Shown here in pieces: positions 34,310 to 44,693 of a DNA stretch of 64,000 nt; the stretch's first letter is position 1, and each line of letters begins with the position of its first letter. A program made the position numbers and the translations under genes. The DNA is from Hyaloperonospora brassicae (taxonomy: Eukaryota; Oomycota; Peronosporomycetes; Peronosporales; Peronosporaceae). The stretch covers positions 1 to 64,000 of the forward strand of contig CANTFL010000353.1 in NCBI GenBank assembly GCA_947650285.1. Reading direction: 5' to 3'. The notes below the pieces were generated by a model that saw nothing but the letters and a program-made list of their open reading frames with translations, was not told the origin of the DNA and did not search any database.

Positions 34310-35060
34310 AATGACCTTGCAAGTAGCCGTTCTTGGCATCTTCTTACCCTAAATTATCTGCCCGGGGTGGGACGATAAACGGTATGGATTGGTATGTACC
34401 TCGTCACAGACTTTAGCTGTAATTTCACAAATACTGCACGCGGAACGTACTTGTACGTGTCGTAAGGAAAATAAGGAGAAGCTCACTCGAGCTTCAACTC
34501 ACCACTGAACGGATGCAAAAAAATTTAATCCATGTTAGTGTTAAAGAAAAAAGTGGCAGAGCAGAAGGAGGAGGAGAAAATGCGCCAGGATGGCCGTCTG
34601 CTAAGTAAGACCGAGGCATCCATGAGCAGATTTATTTACAAGCAGCGTCCACTGCAGCTGAAAAAAAACGTTCGAGTTCAGTCACGAGCTGTGGATGATC
34701 ATTGTTGTGCTTATTGGTATCGCATTGGCTCTCAATCAAATAGTATTTGTGGAGTAGCGGAGGTGCTGCAGAGGCGCACCTGTTATTTGACGTCATTCAA
34801 AACGCTAACATTCATGTTAAACATGGTGTATTGTTTGGTGTACCTCAAGATAGATTTGGCAGCCACCTGCCAAGATAATACATGTTGATAACATCTTCAT
34901 AACGACTCGTGACTGTGAGCACGTAGAAACTCGCATGTCGTTGCCACTACCAATGGCTGGATCTTGGCATCGTACCCATGGATTGTATACCGTCTTTGAG
35001 ACGGTAGAGACTCCAGCAGGCTTCGCCCGTTTAAATACCGCCCGGGCCAAGATGGATTAA
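34310..35060 (+). pseudogene. Gene fragment shared by both MULE copies (copy A)
   Basis: Unrecognised coding sequence with stops, also found in copy B on the minus strand (44,694-45,210 and 35,399-35,620), so the two copies share it. Visible in order: a hydrophobic start MTLQVAVLGIFLP near 34,310, YLVTDFSCNFTNTARGTY near 34,400, a charged stretch QKEEEKMRQDGRLL near 34,560, and TRDCEHVETRMSLPLPM near 34,910 ending at a stop near 35,060. Around 34,680-34,765 two frames are open; one reads as a hydrophobic membrane-like segment (WMIIVVLIGIALALNQI). It may be a captured host gene or an accessory MULE gene. Function is unknown. Confidence 0.4.
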
Positions 35061-35140
35061 TACGATGTCGCGCATGAGTGAAATTACTGCTTAAGATAGG
35101 GATATATTGAGCAGATAAAGTGACTACGTGTTTACTTGTT

Positions 35141-35231
35141 CTGCACCATAAATTTTGAAGTCCTCTTTATCATCATTTTAGGCGGGCGGGTGTGCCCGTA
35201 GCAAAAAAGGGGTGTGCCCCTAGTCGTGGCC
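35141..35231 (-). repeat. Right terminal inverted repeat, MULE A
   Basis: Reverse complement of the left repeat at 31481-31571, with the outer end GGCCACGACTAGGGG reading inward from 35231. Confidence 0.8.
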
Positions 35232-35398
35232 TATTAAATATTAGCCCACTTTTGCTAGAGGAACACCTCACTTTTGCTACGGGCACACCCGCCCTCGTAA
35301 AATGATAAAAAAACTTCATATTTTATGGTGCGGGAAAAGCTAAACACGTTGTCTCTTACTGCTGCTCGATATATCTCTATCTGAAACAGAAATTGTAC

Positions 35399-35620
35399 TC
35401 ATGACGAGAATTTATCAGTCCATCCTGGACAGGGCGGTAACAAACGGGCAATGACTGCTGGGATCTCTACTGTCTCAATGGCGGTATTCAATCTCATGGC
35501 ATGATGCCAAGATCTGACCATCGGCAGTGGCAACGACATCCGAGTTTCTACGTGCTCACAGTCACGAGTCGTTTGTAGCCGGACCCCCAACGATTTTAAG
35601 AGTTTAGAGCGTAAAGTCGT
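35399..35620 (-). pseudogene. Shared MULE gene fragment in copy B (C-terminal piece)
   Basis: The minus-strand frame contains TTRDCEHVETRMSLPLPM followed by RSWHHAMRLNTAIETVE, matching TRDCEHVETRMSLPLPM and SWHRTHGLYTVFETVE of copy A near 34,910. It ends at a stop at 35,399. The open frame continues right to 35,902, but that part is the opposite strand of the Myb-like gene and is not counted here. Confidence 0.5.
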
Positions 35621-36118
35621 CGCGGACTTTGCCAAAGATTTCTTCATGACACTCGCCGCTAACGTGGATATTTTTCTGCAAGCGTGAAATAACCTTCGCG
35701 CGTGGCAGGAGGCGCGCAAGTTAAGAAACTTTCCAATTGAACGTTCGGGTGTTGCGTGCAAATTGCGGTATGACTTGCACAAGTCGCCGACGTTACGGCT
35801 TGGCGCGTGGACGAAAGAGGAAGACACAGCGCTTCGACAGCTGGCTACGGGACAAGAAGACCCGAAACTGGTGTAGAAGCGGCACGAGATTGCAAAGCGC
35901 ATGTTAGTGCCGGAAAGACCAGTAGCTCATGGCCTTACTCGGTACCAGACAGCGCTGAACGCGGGAAAGACGCAACCAACCTTTACGCCAGAAGAAGATT
36001 AGATCATGCGTGAAGCTGTCCCGCTCTTTGGCGAAAAGTGATACGTAGTTGCAGATTAGATGGATGGACGTGTGTCGGGGAAGATCCGCCATCGAGGGCA
36101 GCTCTCACTTGCACCAAA

Positions 36119-36123
36119 TCTTC
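36119..36123. repeat. Target site duplication (TCTTC) left of Ty3 element 2
   Basis: TCTTC before the 5' LTR; TCTTT follows the 3' LTR at 43833-43837. The single mismatch fits an old insertion. The duplication falls in the Myb-like coding frame. Confidence 0.6.
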
Positions 36124-36656
36124 TGTAACGGGGTTACACGTCGACTGGTAGTCGACAATCGGTGTGGTACACTCAAGGGATGGGAACCCCTGTAAAGTAA
36201 TAGTAGAACACAAGTATCAATTGTTGAAGACTGATGTCTGTCAACCATTGATCACAAAATCTTTTAATAGGTTTATATAGGACATTAGTGGGTTGGTTAT
36301 TTACTTTGTTCTACGGTGTTCTTTTAGGTTAAAAGAAGAAATAAAATTCAGTTCCCATTTTGATCAACAAAAGACGCGTGCCTCTCTGAGGCGTCTTGCG
36401 ATCGATAAGGAGGTAGCAACGCCTTGTTAAGGCATCTACTCCTTGTGCACTCAGTGCGTTGATTCTTTGAATCGTTTGGTCCCCCTGGAACAGGGACCGT
36501 AAGCTCTCGGAGCTTGTTGACTCTTTGAGTCGGGTTCATCATACCAAACCTTAGCTCTCGGAGCTGTTGACTCTTTACGTCAGGTTTGTAGATCCAAAGT
36601 TGCTCGTTGAGCGTTACGTCTTCCTCTGACTTAAGGAGCTGTGTAGCTACGCTACA
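36124..36656 (+). repeat. 5' LTR of Ty3 element 2
   Basis: 533 bp, matching 43300-43832. A palindromic start (TGTAACGGGGTTACACG) is followed by GTCGACTGGTAGTCGAC, which can form a hairpin. The internal block repeats AGCTCTCGGAGCT twice (near 36,500 and 36,550). Confidence 0.93.
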
Positions 36657-36658
36657 CT

Positions 36659-36675
36659 TGGTAGCACTTGTAGTC
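36659..36675 (+). other. Primer binding site of Ty3 element 2
   Basis: TGGTAGCACTTGTAGTC begins three bases after the LTR. Related sequences follow the LTR ends of element 3 (TGGTGGTACTAGTAGTCC at 56421) and element 4 (near 63318), supporting a shared tRNA primer. The tRNA was not identified. Confidence 0.6.
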
Positions 36676-36715
36676 AATCTACGCCTGAGTCGGTAACGAC
36701 TGATCCTCTGTGAGG

Positions 36716-37749
36716 ATGGAGCAATCCACACTTCTTTCTGAGGCCCAAAAGGTCGCGCTTGATAAGCTGACCGCGGCCGTAGGCCCAGAGTATGTAGAGT
36801 TTCTAGCTGCAAAAGGTCCCGATGTGCTCAATGCACGAGTCGAGACCTTCATGCAGTACGAAACGCCCCTTTTAGGGCAGGTTCAAAACCAGGTAGCGTC
36901 GGCTATGCCGACCCGCTACTTGGCGATGCCAGATGAAGAGGCTAAGCATCGTCCCCTTCGAGTGGGCGTCAAACATTACTCCGGGAAGGAGGGAAAAAAT
37001 TTGACCCTCTGGATCCGTGAGATTGAGATGACCATGAGCTCTAGTCTTATCTCACTGGAGTACCAGCGGGTCTCGCTGGATATCTCCAAGCTCGATGGAA
37101 GAGCTAGAGAATGGGCTCTGACGTGTGGCTCGTCGTTCGACTTGGCGTTTCCCACATGTGATTCGCTTAAGTTAGACCTTTTGCGAGTTTTCTCGCCGCC
37201 TGACCAGGATTATCGCGTGCGCTTACGCTTCTTGTCTACCCGTCAGGGTAAGAATGAGTTAACGTACTATGTCCAAGAGTTGAGAACTCTTATAGCTGCT
37301 ATGCAGTCTGACCCTCCCCCTGAGACAGTCTATATGACTGTCTTCAAGGAAGGTCTTCGTAATGGCGTTGCCATGACCGAGGTGTTTTGGGTCCATCCCT
37401 CTACTTTGAGTAAGCTGTTATCATCGCTCAAAATGCTGAGCGCAACTTCAAGTCATCGAGACTTGGTTGGAATGGGTACAACCCAAGATTTGCGAGGGCA
37501 ACCTCCGCGAGCACCTCGGCTTACTGTAAGCCAGAACCGATGGATCTCATCCATGCTGAAGATGAAGGTGAAGCGGAGCTTCATGTTGCCGAGCAACGAC
37601 AGGAAGTAAGACGCTGTCATATGTGTGGAAGCACTAAACACTTGCGTCCCACTTGTCCTTTGCGTAAGCAACTACCAACTCAAATGGGTCGAGACCCCAG
37701 CCACAACCAGAAACCTGGTATGGCACGGAGAAACGTCGACAAACAGTAG
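36716..37749 (+). pseudogene. gag: Gag of Ty3 element 2, frameshifted
   Basis: Starts at ATG 36716 (MEQSTLLSEAQKVALDKL). A Retrotrans_gag-like core covers 36,960-37,400 (RVGVKHYSGKEGKNLTLW, RAREWALTCG, LDLLRVFSPPDQDYRVR, NELTYYVQELRTL). Near 37,420 the protein-like sequence moves to another frame (AERNFKSSRLGWNG), which leads to the zinc knuckle CHMCGSTKHLRPTC near 37,615-37,660 and ends at 37,749. A single indel therefore separates the capsid and nucleocapsid parts. Confidence 0.85.
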
Positions 37750-37918
37750 GTGCGGGGCGCCCACTGGGGTAGAACTTGGTTCTGTTGCTTCTCTACGAGG
37801 TAGAGTGCAACAGGGCTTAACTCCACCGAGCTATGTGCCCACCAGCACAGAGCGTGGATACAAGCATGGCTTGTTAGTCGCCGAGGCGAAGATTAAAGGC
37901 TTTGAGAAGCATTGGTAG

Positions 37919-40900
37919 AATCTCATCGACTCCGGAGCATCATGCAAATTTGCTCGACGTCGTTCCCTTAAGGTAAGTCTGCGATACGCTGAAGAGCTCA
38001 AAGCTCATTAGGGTGATTCGATCACCATTCGTTTAGCGAATGGTAGTCGTGTCACGGTGCCTAAAGTTCCGTTGAACTTTGGTGTAAAGTTTTTGGATTT
38101 TGAGAGCATTGAACGCTGTCTTGTCCTCACTTTGGATTCGAGATATGATATCATACTGGGTATGGATTGGCTTGAACGCCATGAGCCATGGATTTATTGG
38201 AGGTCTAAGACCTTAATCGCCACGCGCAATGATCATGGCGAAGCTTTAAAGAGTCATGAAAGCACCTTCGCTAGGCAACTAAAGCGCTATTGGAGCGAGC
38301 CTTTGACGGAAGATGTCAATGTGCTGGACATTGATATGTCAGAGTTAATTAACTCCAATGTCAATGAAATCAATATTGAGCGGATCTCTTTCACCGTATG
38401 TGAAGGGAGTTATACTACGTTGAGTGATACTCGTTGTGATACTGAGTCACTGCATGATGCAGGCATGGTTGGCCTAGGGCCGAGACATCAAGAATTCAAT
38501 TCCTCTGATGTGAGTGGGGTGGCACGTAAAATTCCATCGAGTGAGGGCGGGCGAGGTGTCACCTTACTGAATGTCGGTAATGACATTGATGGCGAGAATC
38601 CAGAGTATTTAGGGCTAGGCACGGATGCTGTACGTGAAGTGGTACGTGTAAATCCACTGGGTGAAGTGTTCGAGTTACGTAACACTTCACCAGATGTCGT
38701 TTAAGACATGAGCTCTCGTATAGAGCTTGCAAAGATGAACAGCAACCACGGGGACCCTACTGTCCCGGCCTCTATGAGACGTAAGGTTTATGTGAGGAAA
38801 CAATCCCAGCGTAGGGTGGCAACTGGTAAGCGCCCAACGTCTAAGAAGGCACGAAGTGATAATAGTAATTATACACTATATACACTTGTCAATGGGTTTA
38901 CTGGCCAGATTGATGGCAATATTAGTCTTGAGACTCTTCCATCCTTGTATACTCTCTTTGAACTAGACGAGATGTCTTACGGCGAATTTAGCCAAGCCTT
39001 ACAGGCAGGCTAATTATCCGAGTTAGTGGTCATTCGGCCGGATATTGAGTTGAACTCATCCTGGTTATTGGACGATTCTGTCCTTGAGGACACAAAGGCG
39101 GCATTAGATGCCCTTAGTGGATCTTTAATCCTTTATGATCCTCTTGATCCATTCTATCCTTTAAAAAAGGTAAAGGAATTTCAGGACGTGGTGTGTCACA
39201 ACCCACCGTCCGTCTTACCTCTCGATAGAGGTGTGCGTCATGAAATTGACTTGGTTTCTGGAACTAAATACTGCGTAACACGGCAGTGGCCTTTACCGAG
39301 GGAGCAGTGTGACGTCATTGACGACTTCTTTCGTGCAAAGTACGCGGCAGGAATGGTACGTGAGATCAAATCTCCCCATTCCACACCGACCTTCTGTATC
39401 AAAAAGGCCAATGGGAAGTGACGCATAGTTCGTGCTTACAATAAGCTTAATGCGGCCACCCTCCCGGCTCAGACACCAATTTCGAGGTAGGATGTTCTTC
39501 AGAACAATAAGGTGGGATGTACGATGTACAGTGCGCTCGACTTAGTCGATGGATATTACCAGCTTCACATTCGAGAAAGCGATATTCCGCTGACAGCGGT
39601 CTGCACTCCAAGCGGTATGCTCTGGGAGTGGCTTGTTATGCCATAAGGGTTATTAAATACCCCGGTTACATTCAATCGTAATGTGACACAATTGTTCAGA
39701 CCTCACCGAGGATATGCACAGACGTACTTTGATGGCATCTTTGTCCATAGTCGTGCTATGACTAATCGGTCAGATGTGGACAATCACATTGACCATTTAC
39801 GAGCGGTGCTCGAGTGCATGCGCACGAATGAGTTGTACGCCAACGCGTCTAAGTGCATCTTTGGTGCAGAAGAGATTCCTTCTAGGGTGCTTTATTAGTA
39901 AGCGAGGCCTTAGAGCGGATCCCGATAAGGTAAAAGCCGTAGTTGATTGGCCGGTTCCAAAGAACTTAAAGGACTTACGTAAGTGGCTTGGCCTTGCCAA
40001 TTACTTGCACAAGTACAGTGCAAATTACGCAGATATGGATCGGCCATTAACCAATCTTCTTAAAAAGGATGTGGAATGGTGTTGGACTAACACCGAGCAT
40101 GAAGCCTTTACGGCTGTTAAAGAGAGTCCTCTTCATGCGCCAATCTTGGCTTTGCCTGATCCTGATCGGTTTTTCAGTGTCGTCTGTGACGCATCTGACT
40201 TTGCCATCGGCAGTGCTCTGTTACAGACAGATTCTGATGGAAGGGAACGCGTCATTGCTTTTGAGTACAGGCAGCTGAAAGCTGCTGAAAAGAACTATTT
40301 AGTTCGTCAAAAAGAGCTACTTTCAATGAAGTATGCTTTAGTCAAATTCAGAGTTCACCTTCTTGGCTCTAAGCCGTTTGTGATCTATACAGATCATGCG
40401 TCACTACGCACTGCGACCCAGTCGCCACATCTCTCTCAGGGAATGGCTCGTTGGCTCTCATTCTTTGCCGAGTACAACTTCGAGGTGAATTATAAGGCGG
40501 GCAAGCAGAATGCTTTGGCTGATGCGTTGTCACGCAGGCGTGACTATAAGCTTGCTCATGTTACGACTCTGTCGTCTTCGGTCACTCACCTAATCCGTAC
40601 GGCATATGCCAAAGATGAACATTGTGTAGCTCTGCTACGTGCTCTAGGGATCGAGGAGTTTAAGAACTCGGACATAGAATTGTCGACACGATTACGTGCG
40701 AGGTTACATCGGTATTCCGTCGATCAAGGCCTGTTATGCTATAGCACGGATGTGGAGGATACCCCTCGCATCTTTGTCCCTCATGATAAGGAGTTGAAGC
40801 ATCGGATTCTCTATGAGGCACATGATACTGCGTTAAGTGGTCATCTCGGTCGTGAGAAGACCTATGGCTCAGTTAGCCAATGATATTGGTGGCCCAAACT

Positions 40901-41981
40901 ATACATATGGGTGAGCACATTTGTGCGTACGTGTGAAACGTGTCAACGGGTGAAACCCTCACCTCACGCGGCCGCGCCGCTGACTAGTTTGCCTATACCC
41001 AAAGGGTGTTGGGAGTCCATCAGTATGGACTTCCTGTTCGGATTACCGAAGGATTCGTATGGAAATACGGGTATTGTGGTCTTTGTTAACCGTTTGAGAA
41101 AGATGGCTCATTTAGCGGCGGTGTCGGAAACCATTGATGGTAAGGGTACAGCTACGCTGTTTATCGATCGCGTGTTTCGACAACACGGTTTTCCGTTGGC
41201 AATTGTTTCTGATAGAGATCCTCGCTTCACTGGGAAGTTTTGGAAGTCCATCTTCAAGGTGCTCGGCACACGTTTGGACATGTCCACAGCGGATCATCCG
41301 CAGACTGATGGTCAAACCGAGCGACTTAATCGCATCATCGGCGACATCTTGCGCAGTGTCTGCGCTGAAACGCCAAAACGTTGGAGTTCGATGCTCCCCG
41401 TCGTTGAGTTTGCGTTGAATAACGCCGTGCATGCCTCCACCGGCTACACACCGTTTTATGTGAATGGTCTCACATACCCTCGAGTTCCGTTAACGCTACC
41501 ACTACGTGGTTCAGAGCTTGATGGGGGATAAGTTGCAGAAAGGCTTGCTGATATCAGCCCTTCTACTGTTCAAAAACAGGTAAGCGAGTTTCTCGCAACG
41601 CGATTGAATGTCTTACGACATGTGCGTGACGCACTGGCTGATAGCCAACACAAGCAGAAGGAAAAAGATGATGATAAAGGCAGAGGTTGTATTGAACGTT
41701 ATGAGGTCGGAGACCAAGTTCTACTCAATGCTAAAAACCTACCTACAAATTTAGTGTCCGCCGTCTTTAAGACAAAATCGCGCCCGCGCTTCATTGCACC
41801 ATTCACGCTCGTCGCCAAGAAGAGACTTGCGTGTACGCTCAACCTTCCGCGCAAACCGCGCACACACCCCTTGTTCTACGTTGGCTTGCTTAAGCCGTAT
41901 CGGGACCCGTCCCACGTGAACTTGGAGGCGCTTGCGCCGGGTAATAGGGCCTTGCCATCGGTTGCTGAATCCGTATCATGA
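37919..41981 (+). pseudogene. pol: Pol of Ty3 element 2: protease, RT, RNase H, integrase, with many stops
   Basis: Protease: LIDSGASCKFARRRSL at 37922, preceded by an in-frame TAG, with another TAG at about 38009; then YDIILGMDWLERHEPWI near 38,150. RT: RHEIDLVSGTKYCVTRQW near 39,235, stop after KKANGK at 39,419, YSALDLVDGYYQLHI near 39,535, and YFDGIFVHS near 39,730, where the second catalytic Asp of YFDD is Gly. A frameshift near 39,885 leads into the thumb and RNase H (CDASDFAIGSAL, YTDHASLRTA, ADALSRRRD), which keeps the usual Asp residues. Integrase: HDTALSGHLGREK, CETCQRVKP, SMDFLFGLP, SDRDPRF and TDGQTERLNR at 40,820-41,320. C-terminal part at 41604-41981. Not functional. Confidence 0.9.
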
Positions 41982-43191
41982 GGTCAAGCTGGGCCTCCAT
42001 CCGGGCTTGGACCAACTCCAACGCCAGGACACGGGATCGCATCGCGTCAAACGCATTCTGGGCCTTACCCAATGTATCACGGAGACCACTCAGATCGAGA
42101 AGCACCTTCTCATGCTCCTCCTTCGGTGTACCGACCACCTCCGATGCTGATCGATGAGCAAGGAAACCGCCAGTTCGATGTGGAGCGACTCCTGAAACGA
42201 CGTCGACGTCAGAGTCTATACTAGTATCTGGTGAAGTGGCGAGGGTACCCAGAGTCGGAGAACTCGTGGGAGTTTGAGACACCCCTTTGGCAGGATTGCC
42301 TATACGCCGTTGATGTATTGTAACATCGTGGCAGGGGTCATCCCTCGACCGAGAACGCTTCTCATCAATAGTGGTGGAGGCAGGTGGGTAGTTGGGCACC
42401 GCTTGACCAACACCCACATCAATCGGCACAACCAGAGCATAGCGTGTGCGAGTTTGCAACTGGCCTCTGGCCTTAAGATTGGCGTAATTATACCGAAGCT
42501 TTCGTTTTAGGCGAACGTCTGCCACATCGGCACTTGCTCTGAGAGCTAACACGCTGCTGAGGTGTCGTTTCCGATACACCCAGCGAACAAAAGCGTTGTC
42601 TTCTTCCTCCTGAGATATGCCTGCGAATAAGAGGATGGGTATATCCTTCATCGGTGGAACCGGCGCACCCCGATCTTACGCGTCAAGTCGCAACTTGTAT
42701 TGACTTTGAGTCGTCAATTAAGGTTGCAGGTACCTCTCACGAAGTGCCTGCCGACTCGCTACCTCGTCAGAAGATGTTGGATCAGCGTCAATGGCCCACG
42801 TTGCCAAAGAACGACCTGTCGTTTGGCGTATACGCTCTTCCTTATTGAGTGGTGTGAACAGATAGCCACGACGACCCTCAAGGGTTGCAGCAAGCTGCAT
42901 ACGGCGCTGAGCGCTCTCATATCGTTGGATAGCCAACTGTTGTTGCTCATCGAGCGGATTAGTGATGATGGCATCGCCCACGATAAGTGTTTGATGCGGC
43001 GTCGATGGCGCGTTGGCTTCGCCACGATCGACCAATGGGTTTGGTGCAGTATGAGGCGGTGCCTCTTGCACTGGTGAGTCGGACATTGTCCTCTCGTCAC
43101 CATGGATATCGGTGTCGCTACCAAAATCCACCTCCACATCGATGCCGAGGTAGGACGAGAGATTCGAGGACTCATGGGGTGGCGATGCCAT
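41890..43191 (-). pseudogene. Antisense ORF of Ty3 element 2, two in-frame stops
   Basis: One continuous minus-strand frame of 434 codons from ATG 43191 (MASPPHESSNLSSYL), 109 bp outside the 3' LTR, to a stop at 41890 that overlaps the end of pol tail to tail. Only two in-frame TAA codons break it, in the gap 42652-42720. The N-terminal part is acidic. Then come AIQRYESAQRRMQLAATLEG, then a basic part with FVRWVYRKRHL and RLKRKLRYNYANLKARG, then Ser/Asp-rich sequence, and a C-terminal heptad-like region (LLDLSGLRDTLGKAQ, VLALELVQARMEAQLDLM). The position and strand are those of the antisense gene of the young element, though I see no convincing sequence identity. Function is unknown. Confidence 0.6.
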
Positions 43192-43299
43192 GGTGTTTTG
43201 TGTTTTGCCAACCGTAAGGTTGAAGCGCACACACACCGTCCTCTTCGAGGAAAGAATTAGATTGACGTTTTGTGGAAACTTCAGTCTGGTGGGGGAGGG

Positions 43300-43832
43300 T
43301 GTAACGGGGTTACACGTCGACTGGCAGTCGACAATCGGTGTGGTACACACAAGGGATGGGAACCCCTGTAAAGTAATAGTAGAACACAAGTATCAATTGT
43401 TGAAGACTGATGTCTGTCAACCATTGATCACAAAATCTTTTAATAGGTTTATATAGGACATTAGTGGGTTGGTTATTTACTTTGTTCTACGGTGTTCTTT
43501 TAGGTTAAAAGAAGAAATAAAATTCAGTTCCCATTTTGATCAACAAAAGACGCGTGCCTCTCTGAGGCGTCTTGCGATCGATAAGGAGGTAGCAACGCCT
43601 TGTTAAGGCATCTACTCCTTGTGCACTCAGTGCGTTGATTCTTTGAATAGTTTGGTCCCCCTGGAACAGGGACCGTAAGCTCTCGGAGCTTGTTGACTCT
43701 TTGAGTCGGGTTCATCATACCAAAACTTAGCTCTCGGAGCTGTTGACTCTTTACGTCGGGTTTGTAGATCCAAAGTTGCTCGTTTAGCGTTAAGTCTTCC
43801 TCTGACTTAAGGAGCTGTGTAGATCCGCTACA
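43300..43832 (+). repeat. 3' LTR of Ty3 element 2
   Basis: 533-bp copy of 36124-36656, ending CGCTACA, with a few substitutions (for example TCGACTGGCAG instead of TCGACTGGTAG). It is followed by TCTTT, the right target duplication at 43833-43837. Confidence 0.93.
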
Positions 43833-44693
43833 TCTTTGGTGAGGCAAGTTTTATTTGAGTGAGGATCGACGGCTGCTTCTCGCACTTCGTGCTTACGTGC
43901 CAAAAGGCTATGAGTCCAATCAGGATCAAGTGCCGTGGAACGACATTTTTTGTCACAATGTGCCCGGGCGAACACATCCAGCGCTTCGGGACTGATACGG
44001 TAACTGCACCAACCCGGACTTGTCGTCCCGTAAGTTCACCGAGCAGAATAATAGCTCAATCTTACAAGATGGCGCGAGTGGGGCATCGAGTCGCCCAGAC
44101 TCTAGCCGCGGCAAGCTGCTGAGCTAAGTGGCCGCACGAAACCTCAACTGTGTCGACGCTGGAGACAATTGAATCCAGACGCTTATGACAAACCACGTCG
44201 CGCACTGAAAGATGCAAGCAAAAGCCAGACAACAGCCGTCTTCTGTCGCCGGTCAATACATCAACATGACCCTCGCTTTAGGAAGAAACACATCAAGAGT
44301 CGTACGTATAGTGGTCTCATAGTGGAGCAAGTAGCAATCGAGTCGTTCCGCGAGTTCATGCAGCTGTAGCGCCGCATTGTTTTAAAGAGTTGGAGATACG
44401 CGAGACCAAAGGCGAGGATGGGTCGATAGAGTACGGTCTGTAAGGTGGGTCAATGAAATGGACTTGAAACCGCGATACGTGCACAGTGCCTGAAGCCATT
44501 AAGAGGCCACTATGCTGCCGAACTATGAGACGCTTTCGAGTCTCTTTTCCGTTTGCCACGCCAAGCTTCATTGTTCGTCTGTCGCTCGCCGTAAGTTGGG
44601 ACAAGCGAGAAACCTCATGAAATGCACCACTGTGATGTGCGACCTGTGACGACAGGCATCACGCAACGCAATGCTGTCGTTCGCAAGAGGAGA

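Larger units (their letters stand above)
31481..35231 (+). mobile_element. MULE DNA transposon, copy A (3.75 kb)
   Basis: Bounded by inverted repeats of about 90 bp (31481-31571 and 35141-35231) starting GGCCACGACTAGGGGCACAC. It contains a decayed Mutator-like transposase in the left two thirds and a captured or accessory gene fragment at the right. I could not confirm the 8-11 bp target duplication expected for MULEs; the flanks (AATA on the left, TATT on the right) do not match over that length. Copy B (35243-45307) starts 11 bp to the right. Confidence 0.75.
36124..43832 (+). mobile_element. Ty3/gypsy element 2, complete in structure but dead (7.7 kb)
   Basis: Two LTRs of exactly 533 bp (36124-36656 and 43300-43832) beginning TGTAACGGGG and ending GCTACA, a primer binding site, gag, pol and an antisense gene. 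The LTRs differ at several positions and the genes carry frameshifts and stops, so it is older than the element at 6315. It belongs to a different Ty3 lineage: short LTRs, one RNase H, and no chromodomain seen. Confidence 0.92.
35640..44369 (+). pseudogene. Myb-like (multi-repeat SANT) gene, split by a Ty3 insertion
   Basis: Left part 35640-36123: MTLAANVDIFLQA, stop, LRAWQEARKLRNFPIERS, then a Myb repeat GAWTKEEDTALRQLA and EIAKRMLVPERPV, then FTPEED and DGRVSGKIRHRGQLSLAPNL. The right part resumes after the Ty3 element at 43833 with GKFYLSEDRRLLLALRAYV, VPWNDIFCHNVPGRTH and CRRWRQLNPDAYD, ending at a stop at 44369. At least three repeats with the Trp-EED, helix, basic pattern are visible, an arrangement recalling SNAPC4-like Myb proteins, though that identity is a guess. 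In-frame stops at 35685 (TGA), 35874 (TAG), 36000 (TAG), 36039 (TGA) and 36057 (TAG) inactivate it; most sit where Trp is expected. Myb proteins bind DNA in the nucleus. Confidence 0.6.

Noticed and set aside
34680..34765. Hydrophobic frame in the MULE fragment as a certain membrane anchor
   Set aside because: In both copies this frame is preceded by an in-frame TGA and competes with another open frame; kept only as a possibility.
31481..35231. Tc1/mariner origin for MULE A because the flanks could be a TA duplication
   Set aside because: The transposase motifs (FAR1-type N-terminus, MULE domain, WTNKVTHFGH, zinc knuckle) are Mutator-like and the terminal repeats are long.
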